Part shown: positions 1 through 8,502 of the stretch, piece by piece
Layout: each line of letters opens with the position of its first letter
Numbering within the stretch: the stretch's first letter is position 1
Origin: Clostridiales bacterium
Lineage (GTDB): Bacteria > Bacillota > Clostridia > Oscillospirales > Oscillospiraceae
Reading direction: 5' to 3'
NCBI GenBank assembly: GCA_025757645.1
Contig: CP107216.1
Coordinates: 186,001-250,000 of the forward strand
Length of the DNA stretch: 64,000 nt
The notes under the pieces: generated by a model
Told to the model about the DNA's origin: nothing
Seen by the model: only the letters and a program-made list of their open reading frames with translations
The model's database searches: none
Program-made: the position numbers and the translations under genes

Positions 1-712
1 CGACCTCCGGCGGGTAGGTGCGCGGCACTTTCGTGGGCGAGCCGGGGTCGCCGATCTGCGCGGAGTCGAGCCCCGGGATGGTGGCCGCGCTGTAGACCGC
101 AATGGGCGCGGTGCGCGAGGCCTTCCAGCGCTTCAGGTTCGGGATGCGGGGGCGGAAGTTCGCCTTCTCGACCGTGAGCAGGCAGGGATACTTCGCGCGC
201 AGCACCTCCGTGCCGCGCTCGAGGTCGCGCTCGGCCGTGATGGTGTGCGCGGCCGTGTCCACCTCGACGATCTTCGCCGTCGAGGAGATCTGGCTCGCGC
301 CGAAGCGCTCGGCCAGCTGCGAGCCCATCTGCCCGGTCGCGCCGTCGAGCGACTCCTTGCCGCAGAAGATGAGGTCAAACGCACCGAGCAGCTTTGCCGC
401 GCTCGCAATGACGTAGCTCGTGGCGAGGGTGTCGGCGTTGGCAAACGCGCGGTCAGACAGCAGCACGGCGCGGTCCGCGCCCGCGGCGAGGCACTCGCGC
501 AGCGCCTCCTTGGCCATGTCCGGCCCCATCGTGATGACGGTGACCGTGCCGCCGTGCGCCTCCTTGACGCGTACGGCCGCCTCAAGCGCGTTGGCGTCCA
601 GCGGATTGAGGATCGCCGGCACGCCCGCGCGGATCAGGCTGCCCGTGACGGGGTCCATCTTCACGAGGTTGATGTCGGGCACCTGCTTGACGCAAACAAG
701 AATATTCAGCAT
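1..712 (-). CDS. etfB: Electron transfer flavoprotein beta subunit (partial, runs off window)
   Basis: The reading frame is open from an ATG at 712 to the window edge, so the C-terminus is missing. The translation begins MLNILVCVKQVPDINLVKMD, the classic EtfB N-terminus, and continues with an EtfB-like stretch around VTVITMGPD and AKEALRECLAAGADRAVLLSD. EtfB pairs with EtfA to carry FAD and shuttle electrons from a dehydrogenase. It starts 3 nt after the stop of the FAD-linked dehydrogenase at 716-2149, so the two are translationally coupled; etfA is expected just outside the window. The pairing with a lactate-dehydrogenase-like flavoprotein resembles electron-confurcating lactate oxidation (LctBCD of Acetobacterium), which is inference from gene order. 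Confidence 0.92.
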   Translation of the reverse strand, partial: MLNILVCVKQVPDINLVKMDPVTGSLIRAGVPAILNPLDANALEAAVRVKEAHGGTVTVITMGPDMAKEALRECLAAGADRAVLLSDRAFANADTLATSYVIASAAKLLGAFDLIFCGKESLDGATGQMGSQLAERFGASQISSTAKIVEVDTAAHTITAERDLERGTEVLRAKYPCLLTVEKANFRPRIPNLKRWKASRTAPIAVYSAATIPGLDSAQIGDPGSPTKVPRTYPPEV

Positions 713-715
713 GCT

Positions 716-2149
716 TCAGCCCTCCTCCACATTGGTGCAGACCTTGCCGGGGTTGAGGATGCCCTTGGGGTCAAACACCTGCTTGATCGCCTGCATGAGC
801 CCGAACGCCGTCTCGCCGGCGGACTCCACCAGGTACTGCTTCTTTGCGTGGCCGATGGCGTGCTCGCCGGAGACCTGCCCGCCGAACTCGATGCACTTGG
901 CATAGCATTTGTCCATGACGGCCTTGCTGCGGCGCTTGAACTCGTCGAGCGCCATGTCGTTGGCGCAGCAGTAGATGTGCAGGTTGCCGTCGCCCGCGTG
1001 GCCGAAGTTGCGGATGGTGATGCCCTCCGCCTTGCCGGTGGCGCGGGTGTAGACGAGAAACTCCGCGATGCGGTCGACCGGCACGACGACGTCCATCTCG
1101 TCGAGCAGCTTCGTGTCCGCCTCGATGACGGTCAGGAACGCGCTGCGCGCGGCCCAGACGTCCTTTTTCAAGCCGTCGGTCCAGACGACGAGCGTGTCGT
1201 ACGCGCCGCACTGCTCGGCAAGCGCGCCGAGGCGGTCCATCTTCGCGGTCAGTTCGGCCTCGCTGTCGCCGACGAGGGTGACGAGGATGTACGCGCCCGC
1301 CTCTTTGCCGTCCACGACCGTGGGGAAGATGGTGTTGCCGGTGAATGCCGCCGAGGAATCGACGATGTCGCGCTCCATGAACTCGATCGACTGCGGGTCG
1401 AGGTTGGCCAGCTTGATCTTCGGCACGGAGGCGATGGCGGTCTCCACGTCGGCAAACGGGAGGATGAGGCTCACGTTCATTTCCGGCTTCGGGATGAGCT
1501 TGAGCGTCAGCTCCGTGATGACGCCAAGCGTGCCCTCCGAGCCGATCATCAGGTGCAGCAGGCTGTAGCCGGAGCTGGTCTTGCACACGGTCTTGCCGAG
1601 CTCCATGACTCTGCCGTCGGGCAGCACCACAGTCATGGCCAGCACATAGTCGCGCGTGACGCCGTACTTCACGGCGCGCATGCCGCCCGCGTTCGTGGAC
1701 ACGTTGCCGCCCACGGTCGCGGTCTTTTCGCCCGGGTCGGGCGGGTACATCAGGCCGTGCGTGAGCGCGTCGGCCGCGAGGTCGCACAGCAGCACGCCGG
1801 GCTGGATGTGCACGACGAGGTTGTTCATGTCATAGGAGAGGATCTTGTTCATGCGCGTCGTGCACAGCACCACGCCGCCGCACAGCGGCACGCATCCACC
1901 GACGAGGCCCGTGCCCGCGCCGCGCGGCGTGACGGGGATGTTGTTGTCATAGCACACGCGCAGAATTGCGGACACTTCCTCGGTGCTCTCGGCCTCGCAG
2001 ACCACCTCGGGGTAATACTTGCCGTAAATGGGCATTTCGTCGTGGCTGAAGTCGTCCTTCACCGCGTCGCCTGCGAAAAAGCGCTTCGCGCCCACGATGG
2101 CCTGAAGCTGCGCGGCGATCTCCGGCGTGACCTGATTGTATTTCGTCAT
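716..2149 (-). CDS. FAD-linked oxidase, D-lactate/glycolate dehydrogenase family
   Basis: This 477-residue flavoprotein has the FAD-binding type 4 fold: an N-terminal loop with PRGAGTGLVGGCVP (about residue 75) and GGNVSTNAGGMRAVKYG (about 147), then the GlcD-type C-terminal domain with FGHAGDGNLH and SGEHAIGHAKK, whose histidines normally hold the metal and substrate. The family oxidizes D-lactate, glycolate or related 2-hydroxy acids. The start is fixed by AAGGAGGT eight bases upstream. It is directly followed by etfB, so the likely electron acceptor is EtfAB rather than quinone. Exact substrate cannot be read from sequence; lactate is favoured by the etf context. Confidence 0.88.
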   Translation of the reverse strand: MTKYNQVTPEIAAQLQAIVGAKRFFAGDAVKDDFSHDEMPIYGKYYPEVVCEAESTEEVSAILRVCYDNNIPVTPRGAGTGLVGGCVPLCGGVVLCTTRMNKILSYDMNNLVVHIQPGVLLCDLAADALTHGLMYPPDPGEKTATVGGNVSTNAGGMRAVKYGVTRDYVLAMTVVLPDGRVMELGKTVCKTSSGYSLLHLMIGSEGTLGVITELTLKLIPKPEMNVSLILPFADVETAIASVPKIKLANLDPQSIEFMERDIVDSSAAFTGNTIFPTVVDGKEAGAYILVTLVGDSEAELTAKMDRLGALAEQCGAYDTLVVWTDGLKKDVWAARSAFLTVIEADTKLLDEMDVVVPVDRIAEFLVYTRATGKAEGITIRNFGHAGDGNLHIYCCANDMALDEFKRRSKAVMDKCYAKCIEFGGQVSGEHAIGHAKKQYLVESAGETAFGLMQAIKQVFDPKGILNPGKVCTNVEEG

Positions 2150-2222
2150 TTCTGACCTCCTTATGGATTTTCAGCATAACGGATCGTTCCCGCTGCGGCC
2201 GCAGCCGCAAAGCAGGAGAGTC

Positions 2223-2253
2223 ATTATAGCATAAAGCCGGTGGATATTGTCAA
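2223..2253 (-). promoter_or_regulatory. Promoter of the dehydrogenase-etf operon
   Basis: On the minus strand TTGACA (2253-2248) and TATAAT (2228-2223) are both perfect sigma-A boxes, separated by 19 bp, longer than the optimal 17. The 5' leader contains a perfect 14-bp palindrome at 2192-2205 (GCTGCGG/CCGCAGC) that could be a regulator site. Confidence 0.7.
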
Positions 2254-2383
2254 GCGGCGCCGGGTTTTCCCGCAAAACTGTCCGGCAAAACGCAACTTCC
2301 GGGTCAAAAACTGTCACCCGGCGCAAGGTTTCCGGCGCTTTCCCCGCCGCGGCGGATGCCGGGGACCGGCGGGCCGCGGCGCC

Positions 2384-2407
2384 GCTCCCCCGCTCCCCCG
2401 CTCCCCC
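2384..2407. repeat. Tandem octamer GCTCCCCC x3
   Basis: Three perfect copies of GCTCCCCC lie head to tail beside the histidine kinase remnant. Such G-tract runs are prone to slippage and may mark where the old gene was broken. Confidence 0.7.
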
Positions 2408-2419
2408 GCCCGGCCGAGC

Positions 2420-2608
2420 GCGCGCCGTCTCGACGGTGAAAAAGCGGTCGACGAGCTGGTTTGCCTGTACGCAGCTGAGGTTTGGCGCATGATTGGCGAA
2501 CGTGACCGCGCCGTCCGGCGTCAGCGTGACGGTCAGGTCGCCGGCGGAATATTTGGCGGCGTTGCTCAGGATGTTGTCAAACACGCGCCGCAGCGCGCAA
2601 GAGAGCTT
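2420..2608 (-). pseudogene. Remnant of a sensor histidine kinase ATPase domain
   Basis: The minus strand encodes LRRVFDNILSNAAKYSAGD followed by a stretch ending VDRFFTVETAR. The first part is the N-box helix of HATPase_c domains (N-x-x-x-N-A-x-K-Y-S) and the second resembles the F-box/G1 lead-in. There is an in-frame TGA shortly upstream and the G-boxes are replaced by low-complexity Gly/Arg-coding DNA, so only about 60 residues of a kinase survive. The rest of 2150-2710 holds the promoter, octamer repeats and a terminator, and no other gene. Confidence 0.6.
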
Positions 2609-2641
2609 CCGGCGTGATCCTCAAACGGCAAGCCGTCTGTA

Positions 2642-2678
2642 CAAAAAACCAGCGCCCATTGCATTCGCAATGGGCGCT
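2642..2678 (-). terminator. Intrinsic terminator of the SLH peptidase gene
   Basis: A 12-bp perfect stem (AGCGCCCATTGC with its complement, loop ATTC) is followed on the minus strand by GGTTTTTTG, about 30 bp after the stop of the gene at 2711. Confidence 0.85.
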
Positions 2679-2710
2679 GCCGCTTTTTGGGGTGATTTTC
2701 TGTGTCTTGC

Positions 2711-5700
2711 TCAGGCCTGCGTGTCGCCGCGGTAGAGCATGCACACGATCTGGCCGCGCGTGCATGCGTCGTCCGGGCTGAAGGTGGTGGCGCTCGTGCC
2801 GACGGTCACGCCGTTGGCTGCCGCCCATGCAACAGCATCGGCGTAGTAGGCGTCTGCCGCCACATCCGCGAAGCTCACCGTGTCGCTCACGGCCGGTGCG
2901 CCGGCTGCGTTATACAGCAGCGTGACGGCCTGTGCGCGCGTGCATGTGTCGTTCGGGCTGAAGGTGGTGGCGCTCGTGCCGGCGGTCACGCCGTTGGCTG
3001 CCGCCCACTTCACCGCGTCGGTATAGTAGGCATCCTCGGCCACATCCGTGAACGGAAGCGCCGTGCCGGACACATCCGGCTCACCGGCCAGACGGTACAG
3101 GAAGGTGACAACCTCGGCACGGGTGCAGGTGCTGGCGGGGGCAAAGGTGGTCTCGGTCACGCCGACCGTGATCTGCGGGGCGCTGAAGTAGGCCCACTTC
3201 ACAGCGGCGTAGAGCTCGGTGTCTGCGGGGACGTCCGTGAACGGAAGCGCCGGAACGGCCGGGATCTTATCAACGGGGATCTCCGCGCTGACGGAAGCGT
3301 TTTCGAGCGTGATCTGGTAGTCCTGGCTGTAGTTGGCCTTGCCCGGCTCATAGGTGTAGATCACGAGTGCGAGCTTGTGGCCTTCCTTGACGGTGTAGAG
3401 GTTCGGCTGCAGGTAGATGGTGTAGTCGTGGTTCTCGCCGACCTTGAGGGCGACCTTCGTGCCGGCGGAGGCGGAGTCATAGCCAGCGCCGGGGTTGCAG
3501 AGGTCCATCCAGCCGCGCGCAATGATCTTGTAGCTGACGTCGGTGGCGTTGAGCTCGGCGTAGTCATAGTTGTTCAGGCCGCCGCCCATCCACGCGCCGC
3601 CGGCGGTGATGGTCTTGGGCACATAGCTGCCCTGCGTGTTGTAGGCCGGGAACGTCGTGCCCTCGGGCGCGATGTCGACGAGCATGGCGCTGACCATGAG
3701 CGCGTCGCGGTCGATCAGATCGGCGCCGTCCGGCAGGGACACGGTCACAGCGCCGTCAGCGCTCGCCGCGCCAACGTAGTTGTCGTGGTCAAGGGCGTTC
3801 GTCTCTTCGCCGACATAGTTGTCGTGGTCGACGGTGCCGCGCGGGCTGGTCGTCTCCGGCGCGTCATAGTTATCAGCGCTGGCGGTGAAGCTCACGGCCA
3901 CGCTGCCCTTGATGACGGTGTCGGCGTCGACATCCATGGTGTACATGGCGCTCACGTCGGTGGAGCCGGCGGTCAGCGCGTCACGCCAGTTTCTGCGGTT
4001 GATGCCCTGCGTGGCGTAGTCGCTGTTGATGGTGGTCGTGCCGGTGTCGTCGGCGTTGGAGAGGGCAATGCTCTCGTCGGTCGTCCAGCTGTCATAGGTG
4101 TTCCAGACGGAGGCGTCGACATTGCTCTGCGCGGTGACGGCGGCCATGTTCTCGGCGCCGTTTTCCACGCCGCACAGGTAGTGGCTGAACCAGCGGTTGA
4201 GGACGTTGTTGTAGCTCTCGCCGTCAATGTAGAACTCGAGGTTGCCGGCGGGGTAGCTCGGGGTCAGGTGCGCATCCTGATGCAGCAGGAGCTTAACGTT
4301 CACGCCGGCCTTCTGATAGGCCTGATACATGAGGTCAAATTCCTTCGTGCGCACGTTGTCGTCGTTGAGGCCGTGCACGATCAGCGCCGGGCACTTGATG
4401 TTTTCCGCGTCAAGCGTGTAGTCGCGGGTCGCCCAGTGCTCGGAGTAGTCGCCGTTGCTCTTGAGCTGATCCTGCTGGATCTGGTACATGTAGTTGCCGT
4501 ACTTTTCGGCGATGGTCGCGTAGTCGTCCGGATCGAGGTAGCGGCCGTTGCAGTACCAGCCGAGCCGCTCGGAGTAGTTGACGAGGCTGTTGGTGGAGAT
4601 GCCCTGAGAGTTGGTGTACTCATACCAGCTCGCGATGCCGGCGACGGGGACGATGGTCTCAAGGCCGGCGACGCCGGTCGTTGCCAGACCGAACTGCGTC
4701 GTGCCGGCGTAGGAGCGGCCGGTCATGCCGATCTTGCCGCTCGACCAGTCGGCCGAGATGGCGACGTTGCTGGTCTTGTCGGTGTAGGCCACGCGGTCGC
4801 CGTGCAGCCATTCGATCACGCACTTGAACGCATCGATCTCCAGATCGGTGCCGCAGGTCTCAAAGCCGTCGGAGCCCTTCGTGCCCAGACCGCCGCACTC
4901 GACCACGGCAAAGCCGCGCACAAGATAGTAGTCATACCAGTTGAGGTCCTCGTAGTCGTACATCTGCTCATACGGGTTCCAGTAGTACCAGTCGGCACTG
5001 TCGGCAGCAGCTGCCGCGTCCGCGGTCGTGGCGGTGCCGGCGGGCACGCGCTTGTCCGGCTGGCTGTAGAGCTTGGAGATGTCATAGCTCTCGCTGCCGA
5101 GGTTCTTGCCGGGGTTCATGCTCTCGTTGCAGCCGGTGATGTACGGGCGCGCCTCGTAGATGGTGGCCGCCTTGTAGTTGCCCTCCATCGCTGCGCGCGG
5201 GATCTGCACGAGCGCCTTGACGAGGTCGAGCTTGCCGTCGTCGTCGGTGTCGTAGTTGGTCTCGACATAGACGCAGTAGCGGATGATGTCGCTCTCGTCG
5301 TTGCTGTAGCCCTCCGTGACCTCGCCGGTCGTGTAGGGGAAGATGGGCTGCGCCATACCGTTCATGTACAGCGGCTGCAGCTTGTCGGCGTGCAGCGCGT
5401 CATACATCTGGTCGGCGACCGCCTTCATCTGGCGGTAAGCCGCGAGCGTGCAGGGCGCGTCGGCGTCGGTGTCCGTGTCGATCATGCCCATGCTGCGGGC
5501 CTGAGCCAGATAGTCATCCGGGAACGAGCCGAGCTGCTGCTCGGTCATGCCCGTCCACAGCAGCAGTGCACGCACTGCGTCCGCTACGGTCAGTTCCGTG
5601 TTTTCGCCTGCGCCGTCAGGGACGAGCGCAGTACCGTTGATGTCTGCCAGATCGGCATACGTCACGGCGGGTGCGCTGCTGTCGTTCACGGCGAGCGCCG

Positions 5701-5764
5701 TGCCGGGCAGAAGCGACAGCACCATGACCAGCGTCAGCAGCAGAGTCAAGATTCTCCTCTTCAT
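2711..5764 (-). CDS. Secreted S15-type X-Pro dipeptidyl-peptidase-like hydrolase with three SLH domains
   Basis: A 1017-residue exoprotein. Residues 1-25 are a signal peptide ending ALA. The central region is an alpha/beta-hydrolase of the CocE/S15 class: nucleophile motif GRSYAG (Ser about 352), Asp in HGLNDD (about 467), His in HQDAHLTP (about 499), followed by the jelly-roll C-terminal domain of the family. Three S-layer homology repeats occupy about 838-1017 (each with F-T/A-D-V...A..Y..AV.WA....V..G and F.P...CTR), which would anchor it to cell-wall polymer. The likely role is trimming Xaa-Pro peptides or acyl esters outside the cell. It stands alone with its own promoter and terminator. 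Peptidase versus esterase specificity is undecided. Confidence 0.88.
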   Translation of the reverse strand: MKRRILTLLLTLVMVLSLLPGTALAVNDSSAPAVTYADLADINGTALVPDGAGENTELTVADAVRALLLWTGMTEQQLGSFPDDYLAQARSMGMIDTDTDADAPCTLAAYRQMKAVADQMYDALHADKLQPLYMNGMAQPIFPYTTGEVTEGYSNDESDIIRYCVYVETNYDTDDDGKLDLVKALVQIPRAAMEGNYKAATIYEARPYITGCNESMNPGKNLGSESYDISKLYSQPDKRVPAGTATTADAAAAADSADWYYWNPYEQMYDYEDLNWYDYYLVRGFAVVECGGLGTKGSDGFETCGTDLEIDAFKCVIEWLHGDRVAYTDKTSNVAISADWSSGKIGMTGRSYAGTTQFGLATTGVAGLETIVPVAGIASWYEYTNSQGISTNSLVNYSERLGWYCNGRYLDPDDYATIAEKYGNYMYQIQQDQLKSNGDYSEHWATRDYTLDAENIKCPALIVHGLNDDNVRTKEFDLMYQAYQKAGVNVKLLLHQDAHLTPSYPAGNLEFYIDGESYNNVLNRWFSHYLCGVENGAENMAAVTAQSNVDASVWNTYDSWTTDESIALSNADDTGTTTINSDYATQGINRRNWRDALTAGSTDVSAMYTMDVDADTVIKGSVAVSFTASADNYDAPETTSPRGTVDHDNYVGEETNALDHDNYVGAASADGAVTVSLPDGADLIDRDALMVSAMLVDIAPEGTTFPAYNTQGSYVPKTITAGGAWMGGGLNNYDYAELNATDVSYKIIARGWMDLCNPGAGYDSASAGTKVALKVGENHDYTIYLQPNLYTVKEGHKLALVIYTYEPGKANYSQDYQITLENASVSAEIPVDKIPAVPALPFTDVPADTELYAAVKWAYFSAPQITVGVTETTFAPASTCTRAEVVTFLYRLAGEPDVSGTALPFTDVAEDAYYTDAVKWAAANGVTAGTSATTFSPNDTCTRAQAVTLLYNAAGAPAVSDTVSFADVAADAYYADAVAWAAANGVTVGTSATTFSPDDACTRGQIVCMLYRGDTQA

Positions 5765-5848
5765 GATAAGCCTTCTTTCTGTATGAGATTGGATTCTTCA
5801 CCGCCGGAGCAGCAGGAGTGCGCCGCAGACGGAAAAAATCTTATGTGC

Positions 5849-5877
5849 AGTTTACGTCTGAAATGTAAGTTTTTCAA
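5849..5877 (-). promoter_or_regulatory. Promoter of the SLH peptidase gene
   Basis: Minus-strand TTGAAA (5877-5872), 17-bp spacer and TAAACT (5854-5849), about 85 bp upstream of the start codon. The rest of 5878-6100 is AT-rich with no gene seen. Confidence 0.6.
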
Positions 5878-6100
5878 TTGACAAAGCACACAAGGTTTTT
5901 GGTGAATTTAATTTCATTATTCGTCGTATTATTAGCATATTCATACATGAATTATTTTGGATACGGTTATATGCGCTTATTATAGGTCTGAAAACCCATA
6001 TATTCCAGCGTTTTTCCAGCTTTGCGGGCAATTGAGGAGAAACGGCGCTCATTAGTATTTATTCATTCAATTTTTTGTTTTATTCGCACGCGGGCAGAAA

Positions 6101-6138
6101 AACACCGCCGCAGGGAAAACCCTGCGGCGGTGTTTTTT
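6101..6138. terminator. Bidirectional intrinsic terminator
   Basis: The 14-bp stem AACACCGCCGCAGG / CCTGCGGCGGTGTT has T-runs on both strands (TTTTTT on plus, TTTTT on minus). It most plausibly ends the minus-strand transcript of 6279-6680 and the small ORF after it. Confidence 0.85.
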
Positions 6139-6274
6139 ACGTTTTGCAAAGAAGCAGCAGGTACAGCGGCAGATGACGGCGCGTGCTTTGCTTGTCCCAG
6201 CGCCTAGTCAGCGCCTGCCGCCGTTTGAGCAGCCGCTTTTTCAGACTGATTTTTGAACTCTGTTTTCCGCGCAT
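6137..6274 (-). CDS. Possible 45-residue basic peptide
   Basis: A short frame starting MRGKQSSKISLKKRLLKRRQ and ending with a hydrophobic LPLYLLLL tail follows the EF-Tu-like gene by 4 bp; its stop abuts the terminator stem at 6101-6138. The first 35 residues are extremely basic. The ribosome site is weak (GGTGATG), and no family is recognised. It may be an unannotated small protein or chance. Confidence 0.3.
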   Translation of the reverse strand: MRGKQSSKISLKKRLLKRRQALTRRWDKQSTRRHLPLYLLLLCKT

Positions 6275-6278
6275 GTCA

Positions 6279-6680
6279 TCACCGCGGCTTTCTGCCGTCG
6301 TTGTGATCGGGGGAAGCCACGACTGACGCTCGCGCTTCCGGCTTTTCCGCCTGCAGGAGCGGGTTGTCGATGCGCGTGATCACCGCATACCCCACCACAT
6401 GCGCGCCTTCCTGCATCGGGATCCGTTTTCCGACCCACAGGCAATGCGGATACGCCTCGGGAGAAAGGAACGTGATCGTTCCGCGGGCCGACGCGCCCGG
6501 CGGCACGGAGCCCACATCATAATAATAGTGAACGCCGGTCGTCAGACAGGTATCGGTCAGCCGATGCGCCGGGCGATACCCGTCACGGGCGGGGCTTTTC
6601 CGAACGTCATTGAATGAAAAAAACGCCTCTACGTCCGGCGGGCGCTCCGGAACAGGCGTTACTGGAATTCGTTGTCTCAT
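6279..6680 (-). CDS. Small EF-Tu-domain-like protein, function unknown
   Basis: This 133-residue frame starts at an ATG preceded by GGAGGG. Its second half reads GTITFLSPEAYPHCLWVGKR then EGAHVVGYAVITRI, which resembles the C-terminal beta-barrel of EF-Tu (A-I-x-F....P..L..G..I...EG...VG...V..I) without any GTPase domain. Similar stand-alone barrels occur as small uncharacterised proteins in firmicutes. It is a single-gene unit facing left. I infer a binding or scaffold role at most; the C-terminal 20 residues look unstructured. Confidence 0.6.
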   Translation of the reverse strand: MRQRIPVTPVPERPPDVEAFFSFNDVRKSPARDGYRPAHRLTDTCLTTGVHYYYDVGSVPPGASARGTITFLSPEAYPHCLWVGKRIPMQEGAHVVGYAVITRIDNPLLQAEKPEARASVVASPDHNDGRKPR

Positions 6681-6854
6681 CTGGTGCGTTCCCTCCGTTC
6701 TGCTGACAGAATATCCTGCGACGGAGGCCCTGTCAAGCGCAAAAAATCCGCCCGCCGCAGGCGTTCTGCCCGCGGGCGTCTATCGTTCGTTTCCTCCGGC
6801 TGCCTTTTTATGCTATCATGGAACAAAATCCGCAAAAGGGAGGGGACTCGAGAC

Positions 6855-7781
6855 ATGAAAAAAACATGGCATACCATATTTCTGATCCTGCTGATCTGTC
6901 TGGACGCGGCGCTGCTGCTTCTGCCGCTGCTGCCCGGTTATCGCGCGCTGTTCGATATCGGCCCGTATCCCGGCCGGCCGCCCGCGTTCCGCTTCCTGAA
7001 GCTGGCCGGTTATGCCCTGTTTTTCCCTCTGACGGCATACGGCTGCGGCAGGCTGCTGGCGCGCATCCGCACCCCCCGGCTCCGCTGGCTGCCGGCGGCG
7101 GTCTTTGCGCTGATCGCCACGGCGCTGGTCTGCCTGCACAACAACGAGCTGCACATGCTCTGCCAGCTGGACAGCGGCTGGGTACACGTGCCGCATATGT
7201 ATGAAAACCTCGTGCGCACAGACCTGACTTACCGCGGCGGCATCGGCATCTTCCGGTATGTGCTCCCGTGGGCCGGTACCTTTCTGCTGTGCGTTCTGGC
7301 CGGAACATACAGCCTGCAGCAGTTCCTGTCGCTCTGCCGGAAGGCGTTCGCGGCACTGCGGCGGCGCTGCCTGCTGCGCCGCACGCAAGCGCGTCAGGCG
7401 CTGCCCTGTTCCCTGCTGGTGCTCAGCATGGCGGACCGTGCACAGTTCGCCGCCGAGCTCGCGGACCGGCTCGACCACGCGCACGTCGTGCGCACCGGCG
7501 GCGCGCAGCTGCGCAGCCGGTGCGCCACACCGTCCGGGGCGCTCGACGATACGGCGGGGTCGCTGTGCGGAAACGCCGACCTTCTGGTCGTGGAGGATCT
7601 CGAGGCGTTTGTCTGCGGCACGGAGCAGTGGCAGAGAGTCTGCGCGTTTTTCTTCCAGAACATCATCGAGGACGGGACCGATGTCATCGCAGCGGCGGAC
7701 GATCCGGCAAAAACCGCGCCGGAATTCTGGTACCGCATGACCTGCGCCTGCCCGTTTTCCGTCCGAACGCTGAAAGAATGA
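6855..7781 (+). CDS. Membrane protein with a degenerate AAA+/DnaA-like cytoplasmic part
   Basis: The ATG at 6855 follows GGGAGGGG and gives 308 residues. The N-terminal 170 residues hold four or so transmembrane segments (about 7-27, 50-70, 82-100, 145-165), followed by a basic linker rich in Arg. The C-terminal 100 residues include ADLLVVEDLEAFV then FFFQNIIEDGTDVIAAADDP, which resembles the Walker B and sensor-I strands of DnaA-type AAA+ domains (DLLLIDDIQF...FN.L...K.I...SD.PP). No Walker A motif is visible, so ATP binding is doubtful. Family is not recognised; the resemblance is by eye. Confidence 0.65.
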   Translation: MKKTWHTIFLILLICLDAALLLLPLLPGYRALFDIGPYPGRPPAFRFLKLAGYALFFPLTAYGCGRLLARIRTPRLRWLPAAVFALIATALVCLHNNELHMLCQLDSGWVHVPHMYENLVRTDLTYRGGIGIFRYVLPWAGTFLLCVLAGTYSLQQFLSLCRKAFAALRRRCLLRRTQARQALPCSLLVLSMADRAQFAAELADRLDHAHVVRTGGAQLRSRCATPSGALDDTAGSLCGNADLLVVEDLEAFVCGTEQWQRVCAFFFQNIIEDGTDVIAAADDPAKTAPEFWYRMTCACPFSVRTLKE

Positions 7782-7897
7782 CCGGCGGGCGCAACATTCA
7801 CATCTGAATTTTGCACCCCAGGGTGGTATTTCTGCGAATTTTGATGTAAAATGCCTGCGAAAACACCGAAAACACCATCACCAAGGAGGGACTGCCC

Positions 7898-8254
7898 ATG
7901 ACCCACCGCAAACACGCGGCCGCGCTGCTGACCGCCGTGCTCCTGCTGGCGCTGACTGCCTGCGGCAGGCAGACCGCCGCCGCATCCGATCCCGCACAGA
8001 CGCCTGCGGCCCCGGCCGTTGAGACGCCCGTCATCGCCGCCCCGGCCGCGACACCGACGCCCGCCGCCGGAAAAGACGCCGGCAGCGACGGCTGGAAGGC
8101 CGAGTTTGAACGGAGCCTGCTCGAAGACTACGGCGTCACGCCCGACCACTACGAGGATCTCGGAAACGGCATCTATCAGGTCTATGTGAAGCTCGACGGC
8201 AAAGTCGTGCCCTACGTCACGGTCGATTCCGCGACCGGCGACTACCACGGCTGA
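7898..8254 (+). CDS. Small lipoprotein, function unknown
   Basis: A 118-residue protein with a type II signal peptide: positively charged N-terminus, hydrophobic stretch and lipobox LTAC (Cys about 22). A Pro/Ala/Thr-rich linker (about 25-60) leads to a compact domain ending in IYQVYVKLDGKVVPYVTVDS, a YpmB/PepSY-like strand pattern. Start chosen from AAGGAGG nine bases upstream. It has its own terminator. No neighbour suggests a pathway. Confidence 0.8.
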   Translation: MTHRKHAAALLTAVLLLALTACGRQTAAASDPAQTPAAPAVETPVIAAPAATPTPAAGKDAGSDGWKAEFERSLLEDYGVTPDHYEDLGNGIYQVYVKLDGKVVPYVTVDSATGDYHG

Positions 8255-8270
8255 GCACCGGCAGCAAAAT

Positions 8271-8322
8271 AAAAACCACGCCCCTGCGCGCCATTCCGGC
8301 GCGCAGGGGCGTGGCGGTTTTC
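8271..8322 (+). terminator. Intrinsic terminator after lipoprotein
   Basis: A 17-bp near-perfect stem (CCACGCCCCTGCGCGCC and complement, loop ATTCC) followed by CGGTTTT. An A-rich run on the other side makes it potentially bidirectional. Confidence 0.85.
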
Positions 8323-8332
8323 TGCCTGCAAC

Positions 8333-8466
8333 TTATCCGCGCAGGCCGACGGCCTCGAGCACGGCCTCGATGCGGTCGGACGCCTGCACCGGCCAGCCGC
8401 CCTTGACGTTCTGGTAGCCGGCGGAATCGAGCAGATCGCGCGCGCCCGCTGTCAAGAACATGCGCA
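8333..8466 (-). pseudogene. C-terminal gene fragment, unassigned
   Basis: The minus strand reads FLTAGARDLLDSAGYQNVKG and ends EAVLEAVGLRG-stop with no plausible upstream start. It looks like the tail of a lost gene cut at the copper promoter, perhaps rhodanese-like. The assignment is weak. Confidence 0.2.
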
Positions 8467-8473
8467 TTTTCGC

Positions 8474-8502
8474 TTGACAAATACCCTCGGGGGGTATATA
8501 TT
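8474..8502 (+). promoter_or_regulatory. Copper-responsive promoter of csoR-copA
   Basis: TTGACA at 8474-8479 and TATATT at 8497-8502 with exactly 17 bp between. The spacer itself is the first CsoR operator, so repressor binding would block RNA polymerase directly. Confidence 0.9.

Noticed and set aside
2702..5881. 1059-codon plus-strand open frame opposite the SLH peptidase gene
   Set aside because: Shadow frame created by GC-rich third positions; composition is Val/Ala/Arg/Gly-rich with no family motif, whereas the minus strand encodes a signal peptide, catalytic triad and SLH domains.
6735..6775. Terminator-like hairpin with minus-strand TTTTTT upstream of the EF-Tu-like gene
   Set aside because: No gene on that strand feeds into it; could be a leader attenuator but there is no leader peptide or ligand motif to support it.
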